DNA of 64,000 bases from positions 3,207,501 through 3,271,500 of the forward strand of contig NZ_CP152052.1 of NCBI RefSeq assembly GCF_038637725.1. Reading direction: 5' to 3'. Every line of letters begins with the position of its first letter. Position 1 is the first letter of the stretch. Shown piece after piece: positions 44,636 through 53,721 of this stretch. The position numbers and the translations under genes are program-made. The stretch is from Psychrobacillus sp. FSL H8-0483 (GTDB lineage Bacteria; Bacillota; Bacilli; Bacillales_A; Planococcaceae). The notes under the pieces are model-generated. The model ran no database searches, was not told where the DNA came from, and saw nothing but the letters and a program-made list of their open reading frames with translations.

Positions 44636-45133
44636 CTATTTTTCAACCTTATATACAGCATTTATTGCATCCCAATCTAGGGGTCTAGCCATACTGTTTT
44701 CAACTCGCTCTAGAGGCTTAAACCCGTATTGTGCATAAAGGGAATGTGCATCTCTTGTACCTAAGTGAAAATTTGTTCCTTTCAATCTTGGATGTTCAGT
44801 TATAATACCCATTAACCATTTGCTAAGGCCACGTCCTCTGTAATCTGGAAGTACAAAAACATCACCTAACCAAGAGTATCTAACAAGGTCAGACACAACA
44901 CGTGCAAAACCAATTTGTTTCGTTGTCCCTTTAGTTGGATCACCATCAAAAATACCATAACAAAGAATAGAATTTTCGATTGATGCTATAACTAATTCCC
45001 TTGAAATACCCTTAAGCCAATAAGATTCCTCACTAAGAAACTTATAAATGACTTCCACATCCAACAAACTTTTATCGGTACAAATGAAAAATCCATCTTT
45101 ACTAAAGAATTCAGCTTGTTCTTTCCCTAACAT
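44636..45133 (-). CDS. GNAT family N-acetyltransferase
   Basis: 165 aa. Acetyl-CoA loop LPDYRGRGLSKWLM and the C-terminal block LGTRDAHSLYAQYGFKPLE are clear. Target unknown. AAGGGAAATG context gives a GGGAA site near the start. Confidence 0.85.
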   Translation of the reverse strand: MLGKEQAEFFSKDGFFICTDKSLLDVEVIYKFLSEESYWLKGISRELVIASIENSILCYGIFDGDPTKGTTKQIGFARVVSDLVRYSWLGDVFVLPDYRGRGLSKWLMGIITEHPRLKGTNFHLGTRDAHSLYAQYGFKPLERVENSMARPLDWDAINAVYKVEK

Positions 45134-45195
45134 TTCCCTTGTCCCCCAGTGGCTGTGTAATTTTTATTCTGTTGACTTAATTTCATAAATAGAAC

Positions 45196-45357
45196 TTTGT
45201 CATTAAAACGCGAACATTTGTCACTTCGTTGATTGAAGCGGCAGGTGGCGACTCCATCGGGATGAGTGAGACTGATATGCCATCACAAATGATGCGTAGT
45301 GGCGGTGATGGCTTATCGCTCACCCCGCGGAAAGCGTCCGCCTATAGCGGAAATCAA
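45196..45357. repeat. GC-rich dispersed repeat, copy 2
   Basis: Diverged copy: CTTTGTCATTAAAA..CGAACATTTxTCACTTCGTTG (shared with copy 4), then GGCGACTCCATCGGGATGAG, then CCGCGGAAAGCGTCCGCC and CGGAAATCAAC (shared with copy 3). The gene-free stretch 45134-45504 holds this and nothing else. Confidence 0.7.
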
Positions 45358-45504
45358 CTAATTAATTACTTAGTTACTACAGATTTCTGAAAATTCTATT
45401 TTAATAGTAGCTTATATAGCCTATAATTGTAAATAATATCCTTATCATACAGTCTATCTCGATGAATAATAAGTAAAATAGAATAGTTACAGGAGGATCT
45501 AATT

Positions 45505-46506
45505 ATGACACTATTAAATCGATTAAAGCCAGGAGATAAAATCGGAATATATTCCCCTTCGTCACCTATTACTTATTCTTCACCGAAACGATACGGAAGG
45601 GCTAAGTCCTTTTTAGAATCTAAAGGCTTTGAAATTGTAGAAGGAAATCTAACGGGCAAGCATGACCTATATCGTGCTGGAACGATCCAGGAGCGCGCAA
45701 ACGAATTAAACGAGCTTATAAGAAATCCTGATATTCGTTGTGTTATGTCTACAATTGGGGGAACTAATTCTAATGCACTTCTGCCGTATATTGATTATGA
45801 CGCTTTTAAAAAGGATCCAAAAATCATGATTGGCTATTCGGATGCTACAGCGATATTATTAGCAATCTATGCACAAACAGGAATACCGACGTTTTATGGA
45901 CCGGCATTAGTCCCTTCTTTTGGAGAATTTGAACCGTTTCTTCATTATACATACGATTATTTCCGTGACATGTTAATAGTTGAACAACAGATCCCTCTTA
46001 CTGTTCCCGTACCTCCTTACTGGACGGATGAGCCTCTCAATTGGGAAGTCAAAACAGCGGACAAGCAAAAGAGACCAAATGATTGGATCTGTGTAAATGA
46101 AGGTTCTGCACAAGGAAGATTAATTGGTGGCAATCTAAATGCAATGTATGGTTTTTGGGGAAGTCCGTATATGCCTGCTATACAGGGTGGGGACATTCTT
46201 TTTATAGAAGATACGATGAAAACAGCATCGGTTGTTGAAAAGAATTTTAACCTACTAAAAGTAAATGGTGTATTCGATCGTGTGTCTGGCATTATCTTAG
46301 GAAAACATGAACTATTTGATGATCAAGGAACTGGCAGAAAGCCGTCTGATATTTTAGTGGAAACTATTGGCGAAACAGCTATTCCGATTCTTGCGGACTT
46401 CGATTGTTGCCATACGCACCCAATGTTGACAATGCCTATTGGACGAAATGTAAAACTGGATGCAACGAACAAAGAAGTAATCATTATGGAGCAATGGATA
46501 AGATGA
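45505..46506 (+). CDS. Peptidase S66 (LD-carboxypeptidase / MccF-like)
   Basis: 333 aa. Nucleophile Ser112 in MIGYSDATAI, catalytic Glu in FIEDTMK and His in CCHTHPML. S66 enzymes remove D-Ala from tetrapeptides during murein recycling, or cleave microcin C-like acyl-sulfamoyl adenylates (MccF); the sequence alone does not separate these. AGGAGG precedes the ATG. Overlaps the next gene by ATGA. Confidence 0.88.
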   Translation: MTLLNRLKPGDKIGIYSPSSPITYSSPKRYGRAKSFLESKGFEIVEGNLTGKHDLYRAGTIQERANELNELIRNPDIRCVMSTIGGTNSNALLPYIDYDAFKKDPKIMIGYSDATAILLAIYAQTGIPTFYGPALVPSFGEFEPFLHYTYDYFRDMLIVEQQIPLTVPVPPYWTDEPLNWEVKTADKQKRPNDWICVNEGSAQGRLIGGNLNAMYGFWGSPYMPAIQGGDILFIEDTMKTASVVEKNFNLLKVNGVFDRVSGIILGKHELFDDQGTGRKPSDILVETIGETAIPILADFDCCHTHPMLTMPIGRNVKLDATNKEVIIMEQWIR

Positions 46507-47057
46507 TAAATATTAAGGACATACAAGCAGTTTTCATAGATCGAGATGGGACAATTGGTGGTACTGGGCATTTTATTCACCCAAAGGATTTCAAACCTTA
46601 TGACTTTAGTAAAGATGCCTTTCAATTACTGCAGGACCATGGAATTAAAACCTTCGCATTCACGAATCAACATCGAATAAGCCGAAAAGAAGCTTCCATT
46701 CAGGAGTTTTTAGAGGAGTTTAGATCTTATGGATTTGATGACGCATTTATTTGTCCACATAGTGAAAATGATGTATGTGGATGTCATAAACCTAGACCTG
46801 GCATGTTATTAGATGCTGCTCGTATTCATAACTTAGATTTAAAAAAGTGTGTGGTAATTGGAGATGTTGGATCGACTGATATGCTAGCAGCTCATGCAGT
46901 TGGAGCGATGAAAATATTAGTGTTAACTGGTTGGGGTAAAAGTTCCTTACAGCAATGTCGAGATGCTTGGAAAAACGTCGAACCTGATTATATTGCAGAA
47001 AATCTATTGGAAGCTGTTCGGTGGCTGTTGAAAAGGGTCTGTCTAATAAGCTCATAA
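46503..47057 (+). CDS. HAD-IIIA family phosphatase
   Basis: 184 aa. DxD motif FIDRDGTIGG, the TNQ loop (FAFTNQHRI), a Cys/His zinc loop (CPHSENDVCGCHKP) and GDVGSTD match D,D-heptose-bisphosphate/histidinol-phosphate phosphatase-like HAD proteins (GmhB type). Start is the ATG overlapping the peptidase stop, not the open frame from 46404. Substrate unknown. Confidence 0.85.
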   Translation: MINIKDIQAVFIDRDGTIGGTGHFIHPKDFKPYDFSKDAFQLLQDHGIKTFAFTNQHRISRKEASIQEFLEEFRSYGFDDAFICPHSENDVCGCHKPRPGMLLDAARIHNLDLKKCVVIGDVGSTDMLAAHAVGAMKILVLTGWGKSSLQQCRDAWKNVEPDYIAENLLEAVRWLLKRVCLISS

Positions 47058-47063
47058 ATTGAA

Positions 47064-47104
47064 ACAGGTGTAGAAAAACGAGTCTTTTTCTACACCTTTT
47101 TTTT
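47064..47104 (+). terminator. Terminator of the S66-HAD operon
   Basis: AGGTGTAGAAAAA/TTTTTCTACACCT plus eight T. Confidence 0.9.
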
Positions 47105-47145
47105 GTATACTTTTTATTAAACTACTATTTTTATAGGCAATTGAT

Positions 47146-47268
47146 TGTAGTGGAAGACGGCGACTCCAGCGGGAATAACATGAGCTGAAGGCCCCGCAGG
47201 AGCGAAAGTGACGAGGAGACTGAAGCCATGCCCGCGGAAAGCGTCCGTCTGGAACGGAAATCAATACA
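47146..47268. repeat. GC-rich dispersed repeat, copy 3
   Basis: GGCGACTCCAGCGGGAATAA ... CCCCGCAGGAGCG ... GACGAGGAGACTGAAGCC ... CGCGGAAAGCGTCCG ... CGGAAATCAAT. Best-preserved copy. It is followed by a hairpin-like AAAAGGGAC ... GACAGCCCCTTTTT (47274-47323). The rest of the gene-free 47324-47476 shows nothing. Confidence 0.78.
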
Positions 47269-47476
47269 TTAGAAAAGGGACCATCTCTCAGTCAATGTAT
47301 GACTTTAGGGACAGCCCCTTTTTGTTACGCTTCTATACAGTAATGGTAATGTTGGGAGTATGTGAGTAATAGTTGCGAATCTCCACTTGAACATTGCTAG
47401 TTAAGCACCATATCTTACACAATTGGAGATAGGCTATCCCAATAATTTTTTGTCACATACTTTAATTCAAATAAAG

Positions 47477-48004
47477 TCATATACTTTCTTCCCATTCTTC
47501 TCTTAATAAACCCATACGAATAGAATCGTAGTAAACACCATTGTAGAAACGACATTTGCGGAGCCTAGCCTCCATCGTCATCCCTAATTTTTCACCAACC
47601 TTGATCATTCGTTCATTTCCGGACCAAGTGGTGTAACCTACACGTACAAGCGGTAATTCAGTGAATAAATGCGAAATCCACATTCGAATTGCTTCCGTTC
47701 CAATGCCACCATTCCAATAGGCTGGATCATAAATGACAATCCCCATCTCTAGCCAGAGCGATTCCTCGTGTTCCCAGTAGTAGCAAAGAGAACCAACCAA
47801 TTTATCCTCGACAAAGATGCCCCAGAGATCCTCTTGATTTATATATTGATCTTTTCTCTCTAAAAATTGCTCTAATGTCTTTGGCTCATATGGAAAATAT
47901 GGAGCATCCCACTTTTTCCATTCAGGTGCTTCTTCTTTTGCACTTAACTCCCAAAGTCGAATTAATTCTTGTTCTATTACCGGTTTTATGGTTACTTGTC
48001 CCAT
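47477..48004 (-). CDS. RimJ/RimL-type GNAT acetyltransferase
   Basis: 175 aa. GIGTEAIRMWISHLF acetyl-CoA loop and the block RMIKVGEKLGMTMEARLRKC typical of ribosomal-protein/spermidine-like acetyltransferases. Start at ATG 48004, 8 bases after GGGGG; the open frame reaches 48079. Target unknown. Confidence 0.85.
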   Translation of the reverse strand: MGQVTIKPVIEQELIRLWELSAKEEAPEWKKWDAPYFPYEPKTLEQFLERKDQYINQEDLWGIFVEDKLVGSLCYYWEHEESLWLEMGIVIYDPAYWNGGIGTEAIRMWISHLFTELPLVRVGYTTWSGNERMIKVGEKLGMTMEARLRKCRFYNGVYYDSIRMGLLREEWEESI

Positions 48005-48138
48005 TTTCATGACCCCCGTCCTACTTGCATAATATAATTTTATCACAGTATTGATTCTATTTACCGTTCCTAAATACATAATAATGTGGTAAGTTGTTAT
48101 ACAACAAAAACATTTTCGGAAAAAGGAGTGCTACACAA

Positions 48139-49494
48139 ATGGGTGGAAATCAGCAATTACAACGTGGTTTAGAGCAACGGCATATCACCTTAATGTCTTT
48201 AGGTGCAGCAATTGGAGTTGGATTATTTTTAGGGTCCGCAACAGCCATCCAATTAGCAGGACCTGCAATATTAATTTCATATATTGTTGGCGGTTTAGCT
48301 ATTTTTATTATTATGCGTGCGCTTGGAGAAATGGCCGTACATAATCCTGTCTCTGGTTCATTTAGTAGATACGCAAAAGATTACCTAGGACCTCTTGCCG
48401 GTTATATAACCGGATGGAATTATTGGTTTTTATGGGTTGTTACTTGTATGGCAGAAATTACAGCAGTAGGCGTTTATATGCAAATGTGGTATCCAGATAC
48501 ACCTCCTTGGATATGGGCATTTGCAGCACTTGTTGTGATGACATTAGTAAACTTAATCGCTGTGAAAGCATATGGTGAATTTGAGTTTTGGTTCGCTCTC
48601 ATTAAAATTGTCGCAATCTTGGCAATGATTTTCGTGGGTCTTGGTGTCATTCTTTTTGGAATAGGTAATGGAGGAATAGCTGTCGGTATAAGCAATCTCT
48701 GGTCAAATGGTGGTTTTGCACCAAATGGGATTACAGGAATTTTCATGTCATTGCAAATGGTCATGTTTGCTTATTTAGGTGTAGAAATGATTGGGGTAAC
48801 TGCAGGGGAAGCAAAAAATCCAAAAACGGTTATTCCTCGAGCGATTAATACTGTTTTTTGGCGTATCTTACTTTTTTATGTTGGCGCTTTATTTGTCATC
48901 ATGTCTATCTATCCATGGAACGAAGTCGGTAATGCCGGAAGCCCTTTCGTCTTAATGTTTGAAAAAATTGGTATTGGGCCAGCTGCTGGCATTATTAATT
49001 TCGTTGTATTGACTGCAGCGCTATCTAGTTGTAATAGTGGAATTTTTAGCACTGGGCGTATGTTATTTAATTTAGCAGAACAAAAGCAAGCCCCAGCTTC
49101 CTTTAAGAAAATAAGTGGAACAGGCGTGCCTTCTAAAGCCATCGTCTTCTCCGCATTTTTATTATTAATAGGCGTCGTATTAAATTACCTAGTTCCCGAA
49201 AAAGTATTTATATGGGTAACGAGTATTTCTACATTTGGTGCAGTTTGGACGTGGGGAATTATTTTATTATCACAATTAAAATTCCGTAAAACTCTGTCCA
49301 AAGGAGAAATTTCAAGGTTATCATATAAAGCAATATTCTATCCATTTGGATCGTATATAGCACTTGCCTTTTTAGTATTAGTTTTAGGGCTCATGGCGTA
49401 CTTCCCTGATACTCGAATCGCGTTAATCGTTGGCCCAATATGGATTATTGGTTTAGTGTTTGTATACTATAAAAAGGGATATCATAAAAGATAA
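48139..49494 (+). CDS. Amino-acid permease, APC family (AAT type)
   Basis: 451 aa, twelve membrane helices, with the AAT-family start LQRGLEQRHITLMSLGAAIG and the helix-8 region SSCNSGIFSTGRMLF. Related to the AapA/ProY/AlaP group; the substrate may be proline, alanine, glycine or D-amino acids. AAGGAG lies 10 bases before ATG 48139; the frame from 48094 is not supported. Confidence 0.88.
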   Translation: MGGNQQLQRGLEQRHITLMSLGAAIGVGLFLGSATAIQLAGPAILISYIVGGLAIFIIMRALGEMAVHNPVSGSFSRYAKDYLGPLAGYITGWNYWFLWVVTCMAEITAVGVYMQMWYPDTPPWIWAFAALVVMTLVNLIAVKAYGEFEFWFALIKIVAILAMIFVGLGVILFGIGNGGIAVGISNLWSNGGFAPNGITGIFMSLQMVMFAYLGVEMIGVTAGEAKNPKTVIPRAINTVFWRILLFYVGALFVIMSIYPWNEVGNAGSPFVLMFEKIGIGPAAGIINFVVLTAALSSCNSGIFSTGRMLFNLAEQKQAPASFKKISGTGVPSKAIVFSAFLLLIGVVLNYLVPEKVFIWVTSISTFGAVWTWGIILLSQLKFRKTLSKGEISRLSYKAIFYPFGSYIALAFLVLVLGLMAYFPDTRIALIVGPIWIIGLVFVYYKKGYHKR

Positions 49495-49510
49495 ATATCG
49501 ACAAAAATAG

Positions 49511-49668
49511 CGCGATTACTCGGAGTGATTGATCGATTGTCAGAGGTAATTATCCGATTTTCTCGAGTAATTAATCGATTGTTCGAAGAAATTATCCGAT
49601 CATCTCGAGTTATTATCCGATTAACCCAGGTTATTATCCGATTATTACTATTTATTATCCGATTCACC
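49511..49668. repeat. Tandem repeat, 21-bp unit, about seven copies
   Basis: Units of the form (T/A)(T/A)ATTATCCGATT followed by eight variable bases. The 21-base period makes a minus-strand frame encode NRIIT heptads (49482-49670), but that frame has no ribosome binding site. Lies between convergent genes. Confidence 0.85.
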
Positions 49669-49710
49669 AAAAAAGCTCTTCATTTCACTTGAGAAATGAA
49701 GAGCTTTTCC
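49669..49710. terminator. Bidirectional terminator
   Basis: AAAGCTCTTCATTTC/GAAATGAAGAGCTTT. Confidence 0.88.
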
Positions 49711-49716
49711 GTTTTT

Positions 49717-51693
49717 TTACATATATTTCTCAAACCACCCTGTGATTTGTTCTAATCGTGTTTGACGTAAATTTGGTAATCCCACTCTAGACAAATTATG
49801 ATCAGATTGCGGGAAACGGACAAAGCTTGTTTCTTTTCCCATTGCTTTTAGCGTAATGTAAAACTGTTGCCCTTGTTCAATTGGACAACGGTAGTCATTT
49901 TCACTATGCAAAATTAACAATGGTGTTTCAACATTAGAAGCATATTTTAATGGGGATGCATCCCACAACTTATTAATATCCGTCATATCCGCTCCAATTT
50001 GCCAAGGTGTGAAGTAATACCCAATGTCAGAAACGCCGTAAAAACTAATCCAGTTAGAAATAGAACGCTGTGTTACTGCTGCTTTAAAACGATTGGTATG
50101 ACCGACAATCCAGTTCGTCATAAATCCACCGTAGCTTCCTCCCGTAACTCCAAGACGATCTTGATCAATCCACTCGTTTTCTGCCAACGCATAATCGAGA
50201 CCTGCCATAATGTCTTCATAGTCTCCTCCACCGTAATCGCCACGTACCGCATCGACAAATTGTTGACTATACGAATGACTTCCACGTGGATTTACATATA
50301 ATATGCCGTATCCTTTTGCCGCTAATAACTGCAACTCGTGGAAAAAGGTATTTGCGTACATAGTATGTGGTCCACCATGAACCTCCACAATTAACGGGTA
50401 CTTCTTACCTTCTTTAAACCCTGCTGGCTTCATTAGCCAACCGTGAACGTCCCAGTCTTCCGCACCTTTATATACAATCGGAGTTGGTTCGACAAGTTCT
50501 ACTTCTTCTAATAACACATCATTAAAATGTGTTAGTGCAATTCTTTCACCAGTCGCCAAATTTAGCTTAAATAATTCCCCGGGAAATATTGCATTACTTA
50601 TTGTCGCAAGAGCGAATGTTCCAGACTCATCGATATCGTATCCGTACACATGCTCATTATCTGGTGTTGCCGGGTACAATTCTCCTTCTAACGATGCAAA
50701 ATATAGTCGAACATCGCCCATCGAAGATAATTGGAAATACAAATGATTGCCCTCTGTCCATACCATATCAGGCGCACTTGCCCCTTGCTGAACATCTCCA
50801 ACAGAGTAATCTCCAACAGGTGCATCAATTCCTTCTGTTAATACTTGAGTAAATCCAGTATTCACCTCATATACATACACTTCTGCATGCGTTGCATTTT
50901 GGAAGGTTCGAGGCATTCCACCAAATGCTATATATTGATCATCCTTTGAAAATGTCGCTCCACCAAAATAACCATCTTCATCGATAATAACTTTTTCTTT
51001 TTTTGTTTCCACATCTACTAATAACATTGGTTGGTGGAATGAAAAATCTTGATTTTCATCACGATTAACACCAATGACAAGTTTCTCCCCATCATGAGAA
51101 ATCGCTTGCAAACTATGATCGAAATTTCCTTTTGTAAATTGTGTGATCTCTTCCGAAGAAATATCAATCCACCCAATTTGTTTGTATGTATCTTTTGGTA
51201 ATAGACCAGCACCATCAGCATGGTATTTCATCTTCTCAACTACATACGCTTCTGGTAATTTCTTTTCGTCTTTTTCCACTTTATCCGTCCAACTTTTCCC
51301 TTCTTTTAATGAAGCATCGAACCAGACTTTTTTGCCACATGGTGACCAAATAAAACTAGTAATACCTTTTTCCACATTCGTCAGTTTTTTAGCTTCTCCG
51401 CCACTTGTAGGGAGAATATAGATTTGATTTTTCTTATCACGATTCGACAAAAATGCGACGTGTTTCCCGTCCGCGGACCACTGTGGAGAAGATACGCGAT
51501 CTTTATTATAAGTCCATTGTGTCACTAATTCAGTTTCTAAATATACATGATGTAAATACGCATAGTATTTATTATCTTTCTCATTCATTTCGGTACGAAT
51601 AAACACAGCTTCTTTTCCGTTCGGTGCAATTACCGGGTTTGTAATAGAATGTAGTTTAAATAAATCTGTCGTTTCTAATTTCCTCTTTGGCAT
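49717..51693 (-). CDS. S9 family peptidase (acylaminoacyl/prolyl oligopeptidase-like)
   Basis: 658 aa, matching the length of YuxL of bacilli. N-terminal beta-propeller (WD40-like PD40 repeats) and C-terminal alpha/beta hydrolase with nucleophile GGSYGG, the Asp in SENDYRCP and the His in SDHNLSR. Cytoplasmic, cleaving short peptides. Start at ATG 51693 (MPKRKLETTDLF) with GAGAGG upstream; the long frame to 51834 is not supported. Confidence 0.9.
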   Translation of the reverse strand: MPKRKLETTDLFKLHSITNPVIAPNGKEAVFIRTEMNEKDNKYYAYLHHVYLETELVTQWTYNKDRVSSPQWSADGKHVAFLSNRDKKNQIYILPTSGGEAKKLTNVEKGITSFIWSPCGKKVWFDASLKEGKSWTDKVEKDEKKLPEAYVVEKMKYHADGAGLLPKDTYKQIGWIDISSEEITQFTKGNFDHSLQAISHDGEKLVIGVNRDENQDFSFHQPMLLVDVETKKEKVIIDEDGYFGGATFSKDDQYIAFGGMPRTFQNATHAEVYVYEVNTGFTQVLTEGIDAPVGDYSVGDVQQGASAPDMVWTEGNHLYFQLSSMGDVRLYFASLEGELYPATPDNEHVYGYDIDESGTFALATISNAIFPGELFKLNLATGERIALTHFNDVLLEEVELVEPTPIVYKGAEDWDVHGWLMKPAGFKEGKKYPLIVEVHGGPHTMYANTFFHELQLLAAKGYGILYVNPRGSHSYSQQFVDAVRGDYGGGDYEDIMAGLDYALAENEWIDQDRLGVTGGSYGGFMTNWIVGHTNRFKAAVTQRSISNWISFYGVSDIGYYFTPWQIGADMTDINKLWDASPLKYASNVETPLLILHSENDYRCPIEQGQQFYITLKAMGKETSFVRFPQSDHNLSRVGLPNLRQTRLEQITGWFEKYM

Positions 51694-51839
51694 AAATAAA
51701 TTCCTCTCTTTCCATATCACTCTATCATTTATTTCGACACTCGAAATCATTTCCCTGCTCACTCTTAAAATATAACAGAAAAATAAATTCCAAAAAATAG
51801 ATATACAGGACATAACAATAAGTGAACACGACAAAATGC

Positions 51840-51897
51840 AAAAAAAGAGGATGAATCAAGAGTCAATTTCTATGACCTATTGAGACATCCTCTTTAA
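51840..51897. terminator. Terminator of the acyl-CoA ligase gene
   Basis: AAAGAGGATG...CATCCTCTTT, 7 bases after the stop. Confidence 0.75.
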
Positions 51898-51903
51898 CTA
51901 TTA

Positions 51904-53451
51904 CTAAACTGTTTGGACTTTTAATGAACGACGCAATATTTTACCTGTTGTATTTTTAGGTAATTCCTCTAAGAACTCTATACGTTTCGGGATCTTAAAT
52001 TTTGCAAGTTTTTCTGAACAGAAGGCTTGTATTTGTTCCTCTGTTAAGGAAGCATCCTTCTTCACCACGAATGCTAATACTTCTTCTCCGAAATTAGGAT
52101 CCGGAACACCAATAACTGCTGCTTCTATAACACCTGGATGTCCAAATAAAACTTCTTCCACTTCACGAGGGTATACATTGTATCCTCCAACTATAATTGT
52201 ATCTTTCTTGCGATCAACAATGAAGAAATAGCCTTCTTCGTCTTGTCTTGCAAGGTCTCCTGTGTATAACCAACCATCACGAATGGCATTTTCGGTTTCT
52301 TCTGGCATTTTGTAATAGCCCTTCATTACATTAGGTCCTCGAACGATTAGCTCTCCAACTTCCCCTACGGGAACTTCTTCCCCAAGTTCGTTCACTACTT
52401 TATTTTCTACATTCACAATGTTTGTTCCAATAGAACCAGGTTTACGATCACGATCGATTGGATTGAAGCATGTTACCGGAGATGCCTCAGATAAACCATA
52501 TCCTTCTGAGATACGTACATGGAATTTTTCCTCAAAATTATGAAGTAATGCTACCGGTAAGGAAGAACCTCCAGAAATTGCTAAACGAAGCGTTGAGAAG
52601 TCCTCCACATTTCCTTCAGGGAATTGATATAAGAAATTGTACATGGTAGGTACACCAGCAAATATAGTTGCTTTGTGTTCTTTCGCAATCTTAAAAACGT
52701 CTTGTGGACTAAATTTTGGAACTAATAAAATTGTTGCCCCCATTAATAAAGGCGCATTGACAACAACCGTCAGTGCAAACACATGGAATACTGGAAGCGT
52801 TGCGATAACCCGATCATCTGTATTAATCGTTAAATATTCTGCAATGTCCCGAGCGTTCGAGTAAATATTATTAAATGTCAGCATTGCACCTTTTGGATGA
52901 CCAGTCGTACCAGATGTATACAAAATGACAGCATTATCATCTGGTGACACCTCTACTGGCGAAGTATTCGGCTCGGTGGTAGAGACTAAAAACGTAAACG
53001 ATTTCACTTTTGCTTTTAAAGCATTTGGAAGTGCGGCTAATTTTTCCGTAGTCGCTTGGTCGGTCTCACAAATGACATAATTTTCAACCGATGAAAAAAC
53101 ACCTGCTGCTTTTTCTACTAAAGGAAGAAAAGCATCCAGTGCAATAATTGCTTTTGCATCACTATTTTTTATGATATAGCTAATTTCCTCTGGTGTGTAA
53201 ATTGGATTAATTGGAACGGCAGTTGCCCCTATACGCATCGTTGCATAAAGAGAAATAAGAAAATGAGGAGAATTTCCAAGTAAAAACCCTACATGATCCC
53301 CTTTTACGATTCCCAATGATTGCAGTGCCGTTGCAAAACGTTCTACAGATTGATCAAATTCTGCATACGTCGTATTTTTCCCCATAAAATGATAGGCGAT
53401 CTTATCTGGATTTTGCAACGCCCTTTGCTGAACATGTGTGACTAAACTCAT
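51904..53451 (-). CDS. Long-chain fatty-acid-CoA ligase
   Basis: 515 aa ANL-superfamily adenylating enzyme, the length of YhfL of bacilli. P-loop ILYTSGTTGHPKGAM, GYGLSEASP, GWLYTGDLA and the catalytic Lys in KNTTGKILRR are present. Activates fatty acids to acyl-CoA for beta-oxidation or lipid synthesis. Start at ATG 53451 after GGGAGATGGG; the open frame to 53688 would run through the operator and is not supported. A FadR-like box just upstream indicates repression relieved by acyl-CoA. Confidence 0.92.
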   Translation of the reverse strand: MSLVTHVQQRALQNPDKIAYHFMGKNTTYAEFDQSVERFATALQSLGIVKGDHVGFLLGNSPHFLISLYATMRIGATAVPINPIYTPEEISYIIKNSDAKAIIALDAFLPLVEKAAGVFSSVENYVICETDQATTEKLAALPNALKAKVKSFTFLVSTTEPNTSPVEVSPDDNAVILYTSGTTGHPKGAMLTFNNIYSNARDIAEYLTINTDDRVIATLPVFHVFALTVVVNAPLLMGATILLVPKFSPQDVFKIAKEHKATIFAGVPTMYNFLYQFPEGNVEDFSTLRLAISGGSSLPVALLHNFEEKFHVRISEGYGLSEASPVTCFNPIDRDRKPGSIGTNIVNVENKVVNELGEEVPVGEVGELIVRGPNVMKGYYKMPEETENAIRDGWLYTGDLARQDEEGYFFIVDRKKDTIIVGGYNVYPREVEEVLFGHPGVIEAAVIGVPDPNFGEEVLAFVVKKDASLTEEQIQAFCSEKLAKFKIPKRIEFLEELPKNTTGKILRRSLKVQTV

Positions 53452-53474
53452 ATTCCCATCTCCCATCTCTTTTT

Positions 53475-53492
53475 TGAATGAATGGTCATTCA
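53475..53492. promoter_or_regulatory. FadR-type operator
   Basis: TGAATGAATGGTCATTCA, one substitution from the Bacillus FadR box TGAATGAATANTCATTCA, 24 bases upstream of the ligase start. Confidence 0.75.
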
Positions 53493-53598
53493 TAATCCCC
53501 GTATTTATTATATATGAAAAATTTTGATTATTCAATATAAAAGAAGGTTCCAAAAAAATAACAAGTTCGAGGGAAACGTTTGGTGAAATTTCGATGAA

Positions 53599-53643
53599 AA
53601 CAGAAAAAGCAATGGAGAGCAATTCCATTGCTTTTTCTGTTGC
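53599..53643. terminator. Strong bidirectional hairpin
   Basis: ACAGAAAAAGCAATGGA/TCCATTGCTTTTTCTGT, perfect 17-bp stem, downstream of the Bce-like operon. Confidence 0.88.
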
Positions 53644-53721
53644 TAATCTAATGTTAAATGGGTTGCGAATTTGAGTTTTGTACTTCAATACCGAACCTTC
53701 TTTTCATACATGATTAGTGAA

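Noticed and set aside
49482-49670. 62-codon minus-strand frame encoding NRIIT repeats
   Set aside because: It is a reading of the 21-bp tandem repeat, has no ribosome binding site and overlaps the permease stop.
51694-51834. N-terminal extension of the S9 peptidase
   Set aside because: A ribosome binding site and family alignment favour the later ATG at 51693.
53452-53688. N-terminal extension of the acyl-CoA ligase
   Set aside because: It would encode through the FadR box and the upstream hairpin; ATG 53451 has the ribosome binding site.
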